A stretch of 64,000 bases of DNA from contig CAJPIO010000001.1 of NCBI GenBank assembly GCA_905365145.1, positions 268,477-332,476 of the forward strand. Reading direction: 5' to 3'. Shown piece after piece: positions 50,667 through 59,089 of the stretch (its first letter is position 1; every line of letters starts with the position of its first letter). The translations under genes were made by a program, and so were the position numbers. The notes below the pieces were generated by a model. That model searched no databases. It saw only the letters and a list, made by a program, of their open reading frames with translations, and had not been told where the DNA came from. Source of the stretch: Candidatus Saccharimonadota bacterium (lineage in GTDB: Bacteria; Patescibacteriota; Saccharimonadia; Saccharimonadales; Saccharimonadaceae).

Positions 50667-50753
50667 TGGTACCGCGGGCCGGACTTGAACCGGCACGAGC
50701 TAATGCTCAAGAGATTTTGAGTCTCTCATGTCTACCAATTCCATCACCGCGGC
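50667..50753 (-). tRNA. tRNA-Leu (anticodon CAA)
   Basis: Acceptor GCCGCGG pairs with CCGCGGT (terminal G-U), A discriminator, encoded CCA. Anticodon stem AGAGA/TCTCT encloses CTCAAAA, giving CAA (leucine, UUG). A long variable arm is present (about 15 bases, TTGAGCATTAGCTCG), as expected for leucine tRNA. Confidence 0.95.
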
Positions 50754-50834
50754 AGAAAAGGTACATTTTCATTGTAACAGACCAGCGCTAACTAGTAAAT
50801 AACCGCTAATTACGCTATAATTAGCATAGAAAGT

Positions 50835-52172
50835 ATGAAGCCAGACGATCGTTCATCATTAACCGTTCCGCCCAGAGACGGAGCGCCTCATCACAGCGCA
50901 CTAACCGACCAGCACCGGTCGGCAGCGGCTGATATTGTCCGCCAACAGATCAATTCGATTATTCAAAACGATCCGCATGCCACTGCTGCAACTGGCCAGC
51001 AGCCAAATTCTTCTAACGCGAAAAAGCCCAAACAGGCCGAGGAGCCCCAAAAGAACTCGCACTCGCCGCAAACAAACGCCTACCCGCAGCCATCTGGCAC
51101 CATCGCTGATAGTGCGCAGTCTAACAGCGTTACGGCCGGCCCTGGCGCCGTCGACCCAGACAAAAACCCGTATACCCGCACCATGAACCAGAGCTCCACG
51201 CCTGCTGCACATGATGCTTCTTGGCAAAAATACCACACCGCCTGGCAAACATATTATCAGCAGTATTACGAGCGCTACTATGTCTCGCAGATTGACGCCA
51301 CTCGCAAGTCGCTCAAAAAGCAAGCCGCTCAGCAAGCGCAAAAAAACCAAAACTCAACGCCAAACAACGGCACCGTATCGCAAGAGGAAGCCGTCAACGA
51401 CCTGCGCAGTTCCATTCGCCGCAAAATCAACGATAAAGCCAAGAAGGTCCGCGGCAGCCGCCATTTTATGCCGATTATGGCAGCTTGCGCGGTGATGATT
51501 ATTTTTCTATTTTTGCAGTATAACCGCGTTTTGTTCGCCTACGTCGAAGCATATGTCTCGCCAGGCGCCGCTGACCCCGAATCAATTATCGTCTCGCCAA
51601 ATACCACCAAAGTCGCCACCAACGAGTCGCGGCTGCTTATCCCGAAGATTGCCGTCGATGTGCCGATTATTTGGGATGCTAATGCCGCCGACACCAACTC
51701 GCTCAATAAGGCCATGGACAAAGGCATCGTTTGGTTCAACATCCAAGGCGCCAACGCTAAGCCTGGCGAAAAAGGCAATTTCGTCGTTTCTGGCCATTCT
51801 TCTAACGACTGGACTGACAGCGGCAATTATAAATTTATTTTTGCTCGGCTAGAGAAGATGGCCGCTGGCGATGTGGTTTACGCCAACTACAACGGCACGC
51901 GCTATACTTACAAAATTACCGGCACCAAGGTGGTTAAGCCAACCGACGTCGCGTCACTGCAAATCGGCAACGATAAGCCGTACATTACGCTAATCACTTG
52001 TACGCCGCTAGGCACAGCGCAGAACCGCCTACTAGTTTTTGGCGAGCAAATCAGCCCGAATCCAAACGAAGCCAAAACTGCCGAGCAAAACAGCAATACC
52101 GCCACCTCGACCAAGAAAATGCCAGCCAACTCGCCGACATTCTTGCAACGAATATTTGGCATCGGTAATTAG
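50835..52172 (+). CDS. sortase with long disordered N-terminus
   Basis: This 445-residue sortase joins LPxTG-type proteins to the wall. The first 210 residues are low-complexity, rich in Gln, Asn, Ser and Pro, followed by a membrane helix (about 213-230, FMPIMAACAVMIIFLFL). The catalytic domain has His321 (VVSGHSSNDW), Cys389 (LITCTPLG) and Arg398 (QNRLLVFGE), the sortase triad, most like class E/D in the TCTP motif. TATAAT at 50816-50821 precedes it. The surface protein at 49332 with LPKTG is a natural substrate candidate. Confidence 0.93.
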   Translation: MKPDDRSSLTVPPRDGAPHHSALTDQHRSAAADIVRQQINSIIQNDPHATAATGQQPNSSNAKKPKQAEEPQKNSHSPQTNAYPQPSGTIADSAQSNSVTAGPGAVDPDKNPYTRTMNQSSTPAAHDASWQKYHTAWQTYYQQYYERYYVSQIDATRKSLKKQAAQQAQKNQNSTPNNGTVSQEEAVNDLRSSIRRKINDKAKKVRGSRHFMPIMAACAVMIIFLFLQYNRVLFAYVEAYVSPGAADPESIIVSPNTTKVATNESRLLIPKIAVDVPIIWDANAADTNSLNKAMDKGIVWFNIQGANAKPGEKGNFVVSGHSSNDWTDSGNYKFIFARLEKMAAGDVVYANYNGTRYTYKITGTKVVKPTDVASLQIGNDKPYITLITCTPLGTAQNRLLVFGEQISPNPNEAKTAEQNSNTATSTKKMPANSPTFLQRIFGIGN

Positions 52173-52182
52173 CGAACTTAGC

Positions 52183-53634
52183 TTAGTCGTACATCTTAAT
52201 GTAAGAAGCAGTAATTTTGCCCGAAGCGTGTTTGCGGAAATAATACAGAAAACGGTTATTCGACGATTGCATTGCCGCCGAGCCAACTGCATCGGTCGCC
52301 ATGGTGTGCATATTAGTACCGTCATAATCGCCGAACTCAAAAGTGCCGCCAGACACCCGCATAATATGCGAATTATCCAGCCAAGCGATTTCACTCGTAG
52401 CGGTAGTCTTCATCGAGATGTTAGCAATCGACCGCAGCTCTAAATTATAAGTCACCAAGCTAGCCCCAGCCTGCGCATAAACATACAGATGCTCGTTGGG
52501 CGAGAAGCCTGCATACGAAACGTCGGTGGCTAACGGCAGCGTCGCTAGCAACTCTTGCTGCAGTTCGTCTGTCGAATCGCTTGCTGGTAATTTTACCTTC
52601 TTGACAGCAACCATTTTGCCGTGAGTAATGAGCGCAAAATTATCATAATAATACTCCTCAATCGCTAGATTAAGACTGCGCCCGGACATATCCTTGAAAG
52701 TTTGCAAGGCCCGCGGCTTTGATGCGCCTTTCGACAAATAGCCAATCGTCCGCTCGCCGCTATTATTCGGCTTGGTAGTGTAGCTAATCCAACCGTTTCT
52801 AGAAACATGAAAATCACTAGCATCGCTAATTAGCGGACCCGACAACGTTTTATCCGACAGTCTAATCCGGCGAACATCGCTGTCGGCCGTCAACACATAC
52901 ACATTCTGCGAATCGCTTTTATCGAAAGCTAATTTACTGATTTGCACACCGATATCGCGGGTGATGTTTTGCGCCTTGCCATCGAGGTCAACGATAAGAT
53001 ATTCTTTTGAATCATCAAAAGAGTGGCTGATTAACACTCGTTTGCTGTCCTTGCTCCACGATTCAATTGCAAAACTGTGATTAGCGCCGTCGGCCGTGTA
53101 ACTATCAGCAGGTAGAACACGCTGCTTATGTTCGATCCGGTCGTTATCAACTTTGAGAAAATCAACCGCTGGCTGCTGCTTGTTTTGGATGACCGCAAAA
53201 CGCGATTTATCAGGCGCTGCCGCTGCGCTGTCGAGGCTAGCGAGTTCCATCGCGTCTTTAGCCTCAATGCTCGTCGGCACTAGCTTGACGTAATTTAACC
53301 AAAGGATTGAGCCAGCCTTGACGTTAACTTGTTTTTGCCAGGGCACAAAGCCGTCTTTCGATACCGTTACCGTGTGCTGCCCGGCAGTCGCTACAATACG
53401 CGTCGCCGTCCGGTTGGCAAGGGTGGCGGCATCTATCTGAATCGTTGCGCCATCAGGCCGCGAGTCAAACTGCATCATGCCGCCTTGTCTAACCGTGCCT
53501 TGATCAAAGTCTAAACGATAGCCTTGTACTAGCATCAAACAAACCACTGCCAACGCTAGAACTGCCAGGGTCATCACAGCATAAGTAAAGGTTAATTTAA
53601 TACGCTGCTTGCGCCGATTTTTTTGCTGATTCAT
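52183..53634 (-). CDS. PEGA-domain membrane protein with propeller-like repeats
   Basis: This 483-residue protein has a basic start (NQQKNRRKQRIKL), one membrane helix (about 15-38, FTYAVMTLAVLALAVVCLML), then a PEGA domain (about 50-120, FDSRPDGATIQIDAATLANR and VTVSKDGFVPWQKQVNV). The remainder (about 140-470) has strands that recall TolB/WD-like propeller blades (DKSRFAVIQNKQQPAVDFLK, SYAGFSPNEHLYVYAQAG). PEGA domains are found on surface layer and wall proteins. The start at 53634 is preferred to one 13 codons upstream. Confidence 0.8.
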   Translation of the reverse strand: MNQQKNRRKQRIKLTFTYAVMTLAVLALAVVCLMLVQGYRLDFDQGTVRQGGMMQFDSRPDGATIQIDAATLANRTATRIVATAGQHTVTVSKDGFVPWQKQVNVKAGSILWLNYVKLVPTSIEAKDAMELASLDSAAAAPDKSRFAVIQNKQQPAVDFLKVDNDRIEHKQRVLPADSYTADGANHSFAIESWSKDSKRVLISHSFDDSKEYLIVDLDGKAQNITRDIGVQISKLAFDKSDSQNVYVLTADSDVRRIRLSDKTLSGPLISDASDFHVSRNGWISYTTKPNNSGERTIGYLSKGASKPRALQTFKDMSGRSLNLAIEEYYYDNFALITHGKMVAVKKVKLPASDSTDELQQELLATLPLATDVSYAGFSPNEHLYVYAQAGASLVTYNLELRSIANISMKTTATSEIAWLDNSHIMRVSGGTFEFGDYDGTNMHTMATDAVGSAAMQSSNNRFLYYFRKHASGKITASYIKMYD

Positions 53635-53728
53635 AGTACGTATTATACCACTTGCTATTGTGTGTAATAGCAAATTAGGCTATGATAATAGTTAAGCACG
53701 AGTAGTATCGCAAACATAGGTAAGGGAA

Positions 53729-54784
53729 ATGACAAACAACAACATAACCATCAAGGGTAATGTCTACGACGCCGAAACTGGCAATATTCTCGACGCCCAG
53801 CGATCGGCACGCACGCCGGCAGCCGCGGCTAGCAATTTTCATAGCGGCACCCAAAAATCCCACACCTTGCAGCGCAAATATATCAAGAAACAACCGCGCA
53901 CCATTGATTCAGTAGCGCCAGTGCGAGCAACCACCCCAGCGGGTATTAAAGAAAATTCTGCCTCTCGCAGTCCGCAGCTCTTAGCGGCCGAGCGCAGTAC
54001 GCTGCCGCAAATTATTCGCCGCAGCAAGAGAACTCGCCACGTCCAAGACATCCGCCGATCGTCTAACATTGCGCATTTTGCCAAAGTTACAACTGCTACC
54101 AAGCCGCCCGTCAAGCGTCCAGCCACCCCAGAAACACCAGACATAGCGCCTACCGCCAATCAGCTTGAGCAGACTGCTCGCCAGCGGCAGGCAATCATCA
54201 AGCAGCAGCAAACGCGCAGCGTCTTGCCATCGCAAGTTATCAAGCAGCAAGTCATTCAGGAAGCTACCGACAAGATGTTGACGCGCCAACAGCGCAAAGA
54301 AGTCAAGCCAGCAAAAAATACTTCGCTTTGGCGCCGCCTGGTTAGCGTTGGCAGCACAGCTATAGCTGTCCTACTGCTAGGCGCCTACTTCACATATATC
54401 AATATGCCCGCTTTGAGCACCCGTATAGCCGCCTCGCAGGCTGGTATTAACGCTTCTTATCCGAATTACCAGCCGTCTGGCTATAGCCTCAACGGTCCAG
54501 TTGCTTACCAGCAGGGCAGCGTAATCATGAAGTTTGCCGCTAACGGCAGCAACGAGAATTTCACCTTAGCGCAAACTCGCTCCGAATGGGATTCATCGGC
54601 CGTGCTCGAAAATTACATCAAGCCGAAATCTCATGATAAGTACACCACGACCGCCGCCAATGGCCTAACCATCTATTCATATGGTACTCATGCCGCTTGG
54701 GTTAATGCTGGTATTCTTTACACTGTCGACGGCAACGCCGAGCTAGCACCAGAACAAATCCAAAAGATAGCCGCCAGTTTGTAA
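53729..54784 (+). CDS. membrane protein with basic cytoplasmic tail
   Basis: This 351-residue protein has a 205-residue hydrophilic N-terminal region, rich in Gln, Arg and Thr (RQRQAIIKQQQTRSVLPSQV), one membrane helix (about 210-230, LVSVGSTAIAVLLLGAYFTY) and a C-terminal extracellular domain of 120 residues (NYQPSGYSLNGPVAYQQGSV...). The domain is not recognised. It is divergent from the PEGA gene and probably belongs to the same envelope region. Confidence 0.72.
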   Translation: MTNNNITIKGNVYDAETGNILDAQRSARTPAAAASNFHSGTQKSHTLQRKYIKKQPRTIDSVAPVRATTPAGIKENSASRSPQLLAAERSTLPQIIRRSKRTRHVQDIRRSSNIAHFAKVTTATKPPVKRPATPETPDIAPTANQLEQTARQRQAIIKQQQTRSVLPSQVIKQQVIQEATDKMLTRQQRKEVKPAKNTSLWRRLVSVGSTAIAVLLLGAYFTYINMPALSTRIAASQAGINASYPNYQPSGYSLNGPVAYQQGSVIMKFAANGSNENFTLAQTRSEWDSSAVLENYIKPKSHDKYTTTAANGLTIYSYGTHAAWVNAGILYTVDGNAELAPEQIQKIAASL

Positions 54785-54854
54785 TTTATGCATATTTGTG
54801 GTATAATATAAGGATAGTCCTTGTTTTTGGCGATATGGGTATAATTATTGACTT

Positions 54855-54884
54855 TTGCACCTGCCGGGTGCTTTTTGCTATAAT
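54855..54884 (+). promoter_or_regulatory. promoter of the 54891 gene and gltX
   Basis: TTGCAC (54855-54860), 18 bases, TATAAT (54879-54884) with a TGC extended -10. The next ATG is six bases downstream, so transcription should begin at the start codon. Confidence 0.65.
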
Positions 54885-54890
54885 TAGGCC

Positions 54891-55139
54891 ATGGGCGACG
54901 ACAAAAATTACACCAACGTCATTCTTGAAGAAATCCGTTCGCAGATGAGCGCGGTATTAGAGATTGTATCAAACCAACCAACACGCGAGGAATTCAATAA
55001 TTTACGCGAGGAGTTCGATAGCCTCAAGACCGACGTCAGAACCATCAAACGAGCTGTCGTTGATAACGACAAAACCACTCGGCACGAGCTAGAATTACTT
55101 GACCGGCGCGTCACCAAACTAGAAGAGAGCGCCTCATGA
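54891..55139 (+). CDS. small coiled-coil protein
   Basis: This 82-residue protein is almost entirely helical and charged, with heptad-like spacing (EEFNNLREEFDSLKTDVRTI and DKTTRHELELLDRRVTKLEE). It overlaps the gltX start by four bases (ATGA), so it is co-translated with GluRS. Function unknown; similar short coiled-coil proteins often act as adaptors. Confidence 0.75.
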   Translation: MGDDKNYTNVILEEIRSQMSAVLEIVSNQPTREEFNNLREEFDSLKTDVRTIKRAVVDNDKTTRHELELLDRRVTKLEESAS

Positions 55140-56608
55140 CCACGCGTACTCGCTTCGCGCCTAGCCCAACCGGCTACATGCACGTCGGCGGTATGCGTAC
55201 CGCGCTATTCGCTTGGCTTATTGCTCGGCAGTCAAATGGAAAATTCATCCTGCGCATAGAAGATACCGACCAAAAAAGGGAAGTATCTGGCAGCGTAGCG
55301 CATATTTATGAATGCCTAGAATGGCTCGACCTTATACCAGACGAAGGTCCCAGCAATTTTGGCGGTGAATTTGGACCGTACAAGCAGTCAGAACGGCTTG
55401 ACATTTACCAGAAATATGCGCAAAAACTCATTGACGCTGGCCGCGCTTATGCCGATCCGTATACGCCGGAGCAGCTAGACGCTTTTCGCGAAGAGGCCAA
55501 AGCCCATAAAAAGCCCTTTTTGTACCGTGATTACCGCCCAGAAAACCCGCCTATTTGGGATGGCAGCCAGCCGCTGCGCTTTCGTTCAGAACCGAAAGCT
55601 TACACCTGGCACGACGAAGTTATGGGCGAAATGCACGCTGGACCAGAGGTAATTGACGATTTTATATTAGTCAAATCCGACGGCTTTCCGACGTACAACT
55701 TTGCGCACATCGTCGATGACGCCGAAATGGAAATCACCTACGTTATCCGCGGGCAAGAGTTCCTTGCCAGCACGCCCAAATACCTTAATCTCTACGATGC
55801 GCTGGATATACCTTGGCCGATATTCGCCTCAGTACCGCCGATCATGAACGAGCAGGGCAATAAGAAATTGTCCAAACGCGACGGCGCCAAAGACATCCTA
55901 GCCTACAGAGAAGAGGGCTATCTGCCAGACGCCATGCTCAATTTCCTCGCTAGCCTGGGATGGAATGACGGCACCGAGCAAGAAGTTTTCACCAGAGACG
56001 AATTGATTAAAAAATTCAGCCTGAAACGCGTCCAAAAATCAGGCGCGCGATTTGACGAAAAACGCTTGTTATGGCTTAATGGCGCTCATATACGCAATAT
56101 CCCTGTCGATAGGCTCTACGAGTACATGTCGCCATGGGACGATAACCCGCAGAAAGACGGGGGACATACTGGTTTCTGGCCTAAATCCGCCTACGCTCCA
56201 AACATAACCAAGGAATACCGCATGAAAGTGCTGGCTTTGGCGCAAGACCGCCTGAAAATGTTTGAAGATTTACGCGGATTTGGCTACTTTTTCACGGAGC
56301 CTGAGATTAACCTGGAACTTATTGACGGCAACAAACAGCTAAAGAAGTTATCTGACAGCGAACGGCGCGAACTACTAGAAACCGCCCGCCACGAACTCGC
56401 CAAAATCACCGACTGGACGCCAGAATCAATCCAAAACTGCCTAAATAAGCTACTGGAAACAACCGGCCAAAAACCAGGCATCCTCTTCAGCCTGATCCGC
56501 ATCGCCGTCACCTGGGCACCATTCAGCCCGCAGCTGAACGACACGCTGGCGTTGATTGATCGCGAACACACGCTGGCGCGCCTACGTAATTATCTAGATA
56601 TAAAATAA
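55136..56608 (+). CDS. gltX: glutamyl-tRNA synthetase
   Basis: GluRS (490 residues) charges tRNA-Glu and, in bacteria without GlnRS, often tRNA-Gln for later amidation. The HIGH-type motif is MHVGGMRTALF within FAPSPTGYMHVGGMRTALF; the KMSKS loop is KKLSKRDGA near residue 242. RIEDTDQKREVSG and the C-terminal helical anticodon-binding domain are normal. A tRNA-Glu gene lies at 61045. The gene starts within the stop codon of the coiled-coil gene. Confidence 0.96.
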   Translation: MTTRTRFAPSPTGYMHVGGMRTALFAWLIARQSNGKFILRIEDTDQKREVSGSVAHIYECLEWLDLIPDEGPSNFGGEFGPYKQSERLDIYQKYAQKLIDAGRAYADPYTPEQLDAFREEAKAHKKPFLYRDYRPENPPIWDGSQPLRFRSEPKAYTWHDEVMGEMHAGPEVIDDFILVKSDGFPTYNFAHIVDDAEMEITYVIRGQEFLASTPKYLNLYDALDIPWPIFASVPPIMNEQGNKKLSKRDGAKDILAYREEGYLPDAMLNFLASLGWNDGTEQEVFTRDELIKKFSLKRVQKSGARFDEKRLLWLNGAHIRNIPVDRLYEYMSPWDDNPQKDGGHTGFWPKSAYAPNITKEYRMKVLALAQDRLKMFEDLRGFGYFFTEPEINLELIDGNKQLKKLSDSERRELLETARHELAKITDWTPESIQNCLNKLLETTGQKPGILFSLIRIAVTWAPFSPQLNDTLALIDREHTLARLRNYLDIK

Positions 56609-56635
56609 TAGTTACAGGTAGGCAACAACAAAATT

Positions 56636-57790
56636 TTATTCTTTACACAACTCATGAAGTTGATAGGTAGGTGTCAATGTTCTTCTATTTATCTTATGGT
56701 CACTAGTATCTTGAGTTACGTCCTCCTGAAAAACATTGTACAGACAGTACCGCTCAAGCATAAGCTTTAGGCTTCTAATAGCTTTATTAACTGACCACCA
56801 AATAGCTTGCCTCTTGTCGTTTCCGACGGGGAGCGAATCGTATTCTAGTTCCATTTTCTCAGCAAATGCTTTGCATAAACTTTCAATTGTCATCGGATCT
56901 TTACTTTGCCCCAAAATCCCAACCACCAACGGATATAAAGCTTGCTCGCTACAGTTATCCGAACCTGACTCATCTGACTCGATTGAAAACTTAGCCGTAC
57001 CATCCGGGTATTCAGTGATTTGCAAACCCCACTTTGTTAACTTTGTTGTTACCACTTCATGAGGCCGTTCGACAGATCGTAAATTTTCTAGCAATGCCGC
57101 TTCTTTTTCTAAGTGAGGAGGTTGTTCGCGCTGAACAGCCGAAGTTGGCACATCCGTAGACACGGTAATGCGGTTTGAAACGTCACCGTGCGATGGGCTG
57201 CCGTTAGCCACTGGTCTGCGCGGTAATGAAACAGACTTTTCCGACTTTTTGGGCGATTCTAGCTTCACCTCTTCGGCGACCCCAACTGGATCGACCGATG
57301 GCGTTTCTGATATAGCAGACCCTGCTACTCCATCGCTAGTCGTGTCGTTTTCGCTAGCTGGCAACCATGCCCACGATTCAACTTGCGTGTCAGGATCGCA
57401 ATAATAAACAATGTTTGGATCATTCTCTGCCTGTTCAACCCACCTGTTGAATCCTGCTCTATAACGCCGATCAAAAATTTCTGGGTTACGTTCCATATAA
57501 CTATCGATTACCTGCCAAATTACAGGGCTGCCTTTATAAGCTTTCAAAAAAGCAACGACCGCATTGCCAAATTCGTCATATATTTCTCCAGATTTCTGGC
57601 ATTCTATTTTGGCATTAGCCGCTTCTTGCTCACGCGTTAGTTTATACGCTCTGTTCGCAAGACTTCCTAGTTCCCCCGTAAGGTCAGCATTATTCAGCCC
57701 CTCTTGTGTCGTTGCTAGCTTGCTAAGTTCATTTCGTACATGGTAGAAATTATCAACTTTTTCAGCAGGAACTCCATCTCTTATTGACAT
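56636..57790 (-). CDS. hypothetical protein with low-complexity middle
   Basis: This 384-residue protein is not recognised. A helical N-terminal part (about 1-145) is followed by a Ser/Pro/Val-rich linker (about 150-220, SEKSVSLPRRPVANGSPSHG) and a C-terminal domain of about 140 residues whose helices (YPLVVGILGQSKDPMTIESL, AIWWSVNKAIRSLKLMLERY) could be a winged-helix-like fold. Base composition is more AT-rich than gltX. The start overlaps the end of a 22-codon upstream frame with its own ribosome-binding site. Confidence 0.72.
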   Translation of the reverse strand: MSIRDGVPAEKVDNFYHVRNELSKLATTQEGLNNADLTGELGSLANRAYKLTREQEAANAKIECQKSGEIYDEFGNAVVAFLKAYKGSPVIWQVIDSYMERNPEIFDRRYRAGFNRWVEQAENDPNIVYYCDPDTQVESWAWLPASENDTTSDGVAGSAISETPSVDPVGVAEEVKLESPKKSEKSVSLPRRPVANGSPSHGDVSNRITVSTDVPTSAVQREQPPHLEKEAALLENLRSVERPHEVVTTKLTKWGLQITEYPDGTAKFSIESDESGSDNCSEQALYPLVVGILGQSKDPMTIESLCKAFAEKMELEYDSLPVGNDKRQAIWWSVNKAIRSLKLMLERYCLYNVFQEDVTQDTSDHKINRRTLTPTYQLHELCKE

Positions 57791-57849
57791 AGTACACTCC
57801 GGCGCCTCTTTGGATGCTTTTTAGACACTGGTCTTCCGGTCGTTGTCAT
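57781..57849 (-). CDS. 22-residue basic upstream reading frame
   Basis: A 22-codon frame, MTTTGRPVSKKHPKRRRSVL plus CQ, begins eight bases after a perfect GGAGGG ribosome-binding site. Its stop (TAA) lies nine bases inside the following gene, whose ATG is at 57790, in another reading frame. This is the arrangement of a translationally coupled leader peptide. The alternative, that one base is missing and the frames are the head of one protein, is less likely since the downstream frame is stopped 11 codons upstream. Confidence 0.5.
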   Translation of the reverse strand: MTTTGRPVSKKHPKRRRSVLCQ

Positions 57850-57943
57850 AAATCCCTCCTCAATTATTTATCAATCATACTATAAAATTGGTATGTCTCA
57901 AACCATAACCAATTCATGCCAATTATGCTATAATTTTACCAAG

Positions 57944-59089
57944 ATGCGAAAGCAAAAAATACACATACGAAACAGACAACCAAGCCCGCTCGTAGCACAG
58001 CACTACGCGGCTAACAAAAAGCAGTCGCGCCTGCAACGACTGCGCGATTTTATTAATCGTCATCGTATTGCAACAATGTGCATTTGCGGCGTAATCTTGA
58101 TCGCTATCGGCGGGGCAGTAGCTTTCGTGTTGACATATCGCGCGCCAGTTGCTAGCAACAACTACACTACACCAGTTCAGAAAAAACCAGTAGAAAAATA
58201 CTATTCCCATCTCAATGGCATTGAGGTTATCTCTAAAGCTGATTTATCCAAACCGGTCACTGCCATCATGATTGAAAACTCGCCTGATGCCCGGCCGCAT
58301 TCCGGACTCAAGCAGGCCGAAGTCGTCTACGAAGCCATCGCCGAAGGTGGCATCACGCGCTTTCTGACACTATTTCAACAGCACAAGCCTCAGCTCGTCG
58401 GCCCAGTCCGCAGCCTGCGCATGTACTACGTTGATTGGCTAGCACCATATCAGGCTAGCGTCGCCCACGTCGGCGGCAGCCATGCTTCACTGCAAGAAAT
58501 TCGTAATGGTAAATATCGCGATATTGATCAGTTCTTCAATGGCAGTTCGTACTGGCGCGCCAACGATCGGCGACCGCCGCATAATGTCTATACTAGCTTC
58601 GAGAAGTTAGACGCGCTCAACGCTGGCAAAGGTTATAAATCATCGCAATTCACCAGCTTCGCTCGCGCTGACGGCAAGGCCAGCGACAAACCAAACGTCG
58701 TCAGTATCGACATCAATTTCTCTAGCAGCTGGTACAACACCCATTACGACTATGACAAGGCTAGCAACACCTATCTGCGCAGCATCGGCGGGCAAGCCAG
58801 CAACGACCGCGAAGAGGGCAGATTAGCACCGAGCGTCGTCATCGCGCTGCATGTCAACGAGACTACCGTCATGGAAGACGGCTGGCGGCAAAGCATCGTT
58901 ACTAATGGTACAGGTACTGCAACAGTGTTTCAGAACAGCACGGCCGCTGAATGTACTTGGCGCAAGAATGACCGCTTTAGCCCGCTCGAGCTCATCGACG
59001 CTGCCGGCAAACCAGTCGCGCTAAATCGCGGACAAACCTGGATCGCTGCCGTACCAAACAGCGGCGGAGGAGGTGTTTCGTGGCAGTAA
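57944..59089 (+). CDS. DUF3048/YerB-like membrane-anchored protein
   Basis: This 381-residue protein has a basic tail, one membrane helix (about 41-62, IATMCICGVILIAIGGAVAF) and an extracellular DUF3048 region with the family motif VTAIMIENSPDARPHSGLKQ and AEVVYEAIAEGGITRFLTLF, then the C-terminal half (GGGVSWQ end). YerB-like proteins are membrane or lipoprotein proteins of unknown function, so only the family is claimed. TATAAT at 57929-57934 precedes the ATG; the longer frame starts upstream of that box. It overlaps the histidine kinase start by ten bases. Confidence 0.88.
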   Translation: MRKQKIHIRNRQPSPLVAQHYAANKKQSRLQRLRDFINRHRIATMCICGVILIAIGGAVAFVLTYRAPVASNNYTTPVQKKPVEKYYSHLNGIEVISKADLSKPVTAIMIENSPDARPHSGLKQAEVVYEAIAEGGITRFLTLFQQHKPQLVGPVRSLRMYYVDWLAPYQASVAHVGGSHASLQEIRNGKYRDIDQFFNGSSYWRANDRRPPHNVYTSFEKLDALNAGKGYKSSQFTSFARADGKASDKPNVVSIDINFSSSWYNTHYDYDKASNTYLRSIGGQASNDREEGRLAPSVVIALHVNETTVMEDGWRQSIVTNGTGTATVFQNSTAAECTWRKNDRFSPLELIDAAGKPVALNRGQTWIAAVPNSGGGGVSWQ

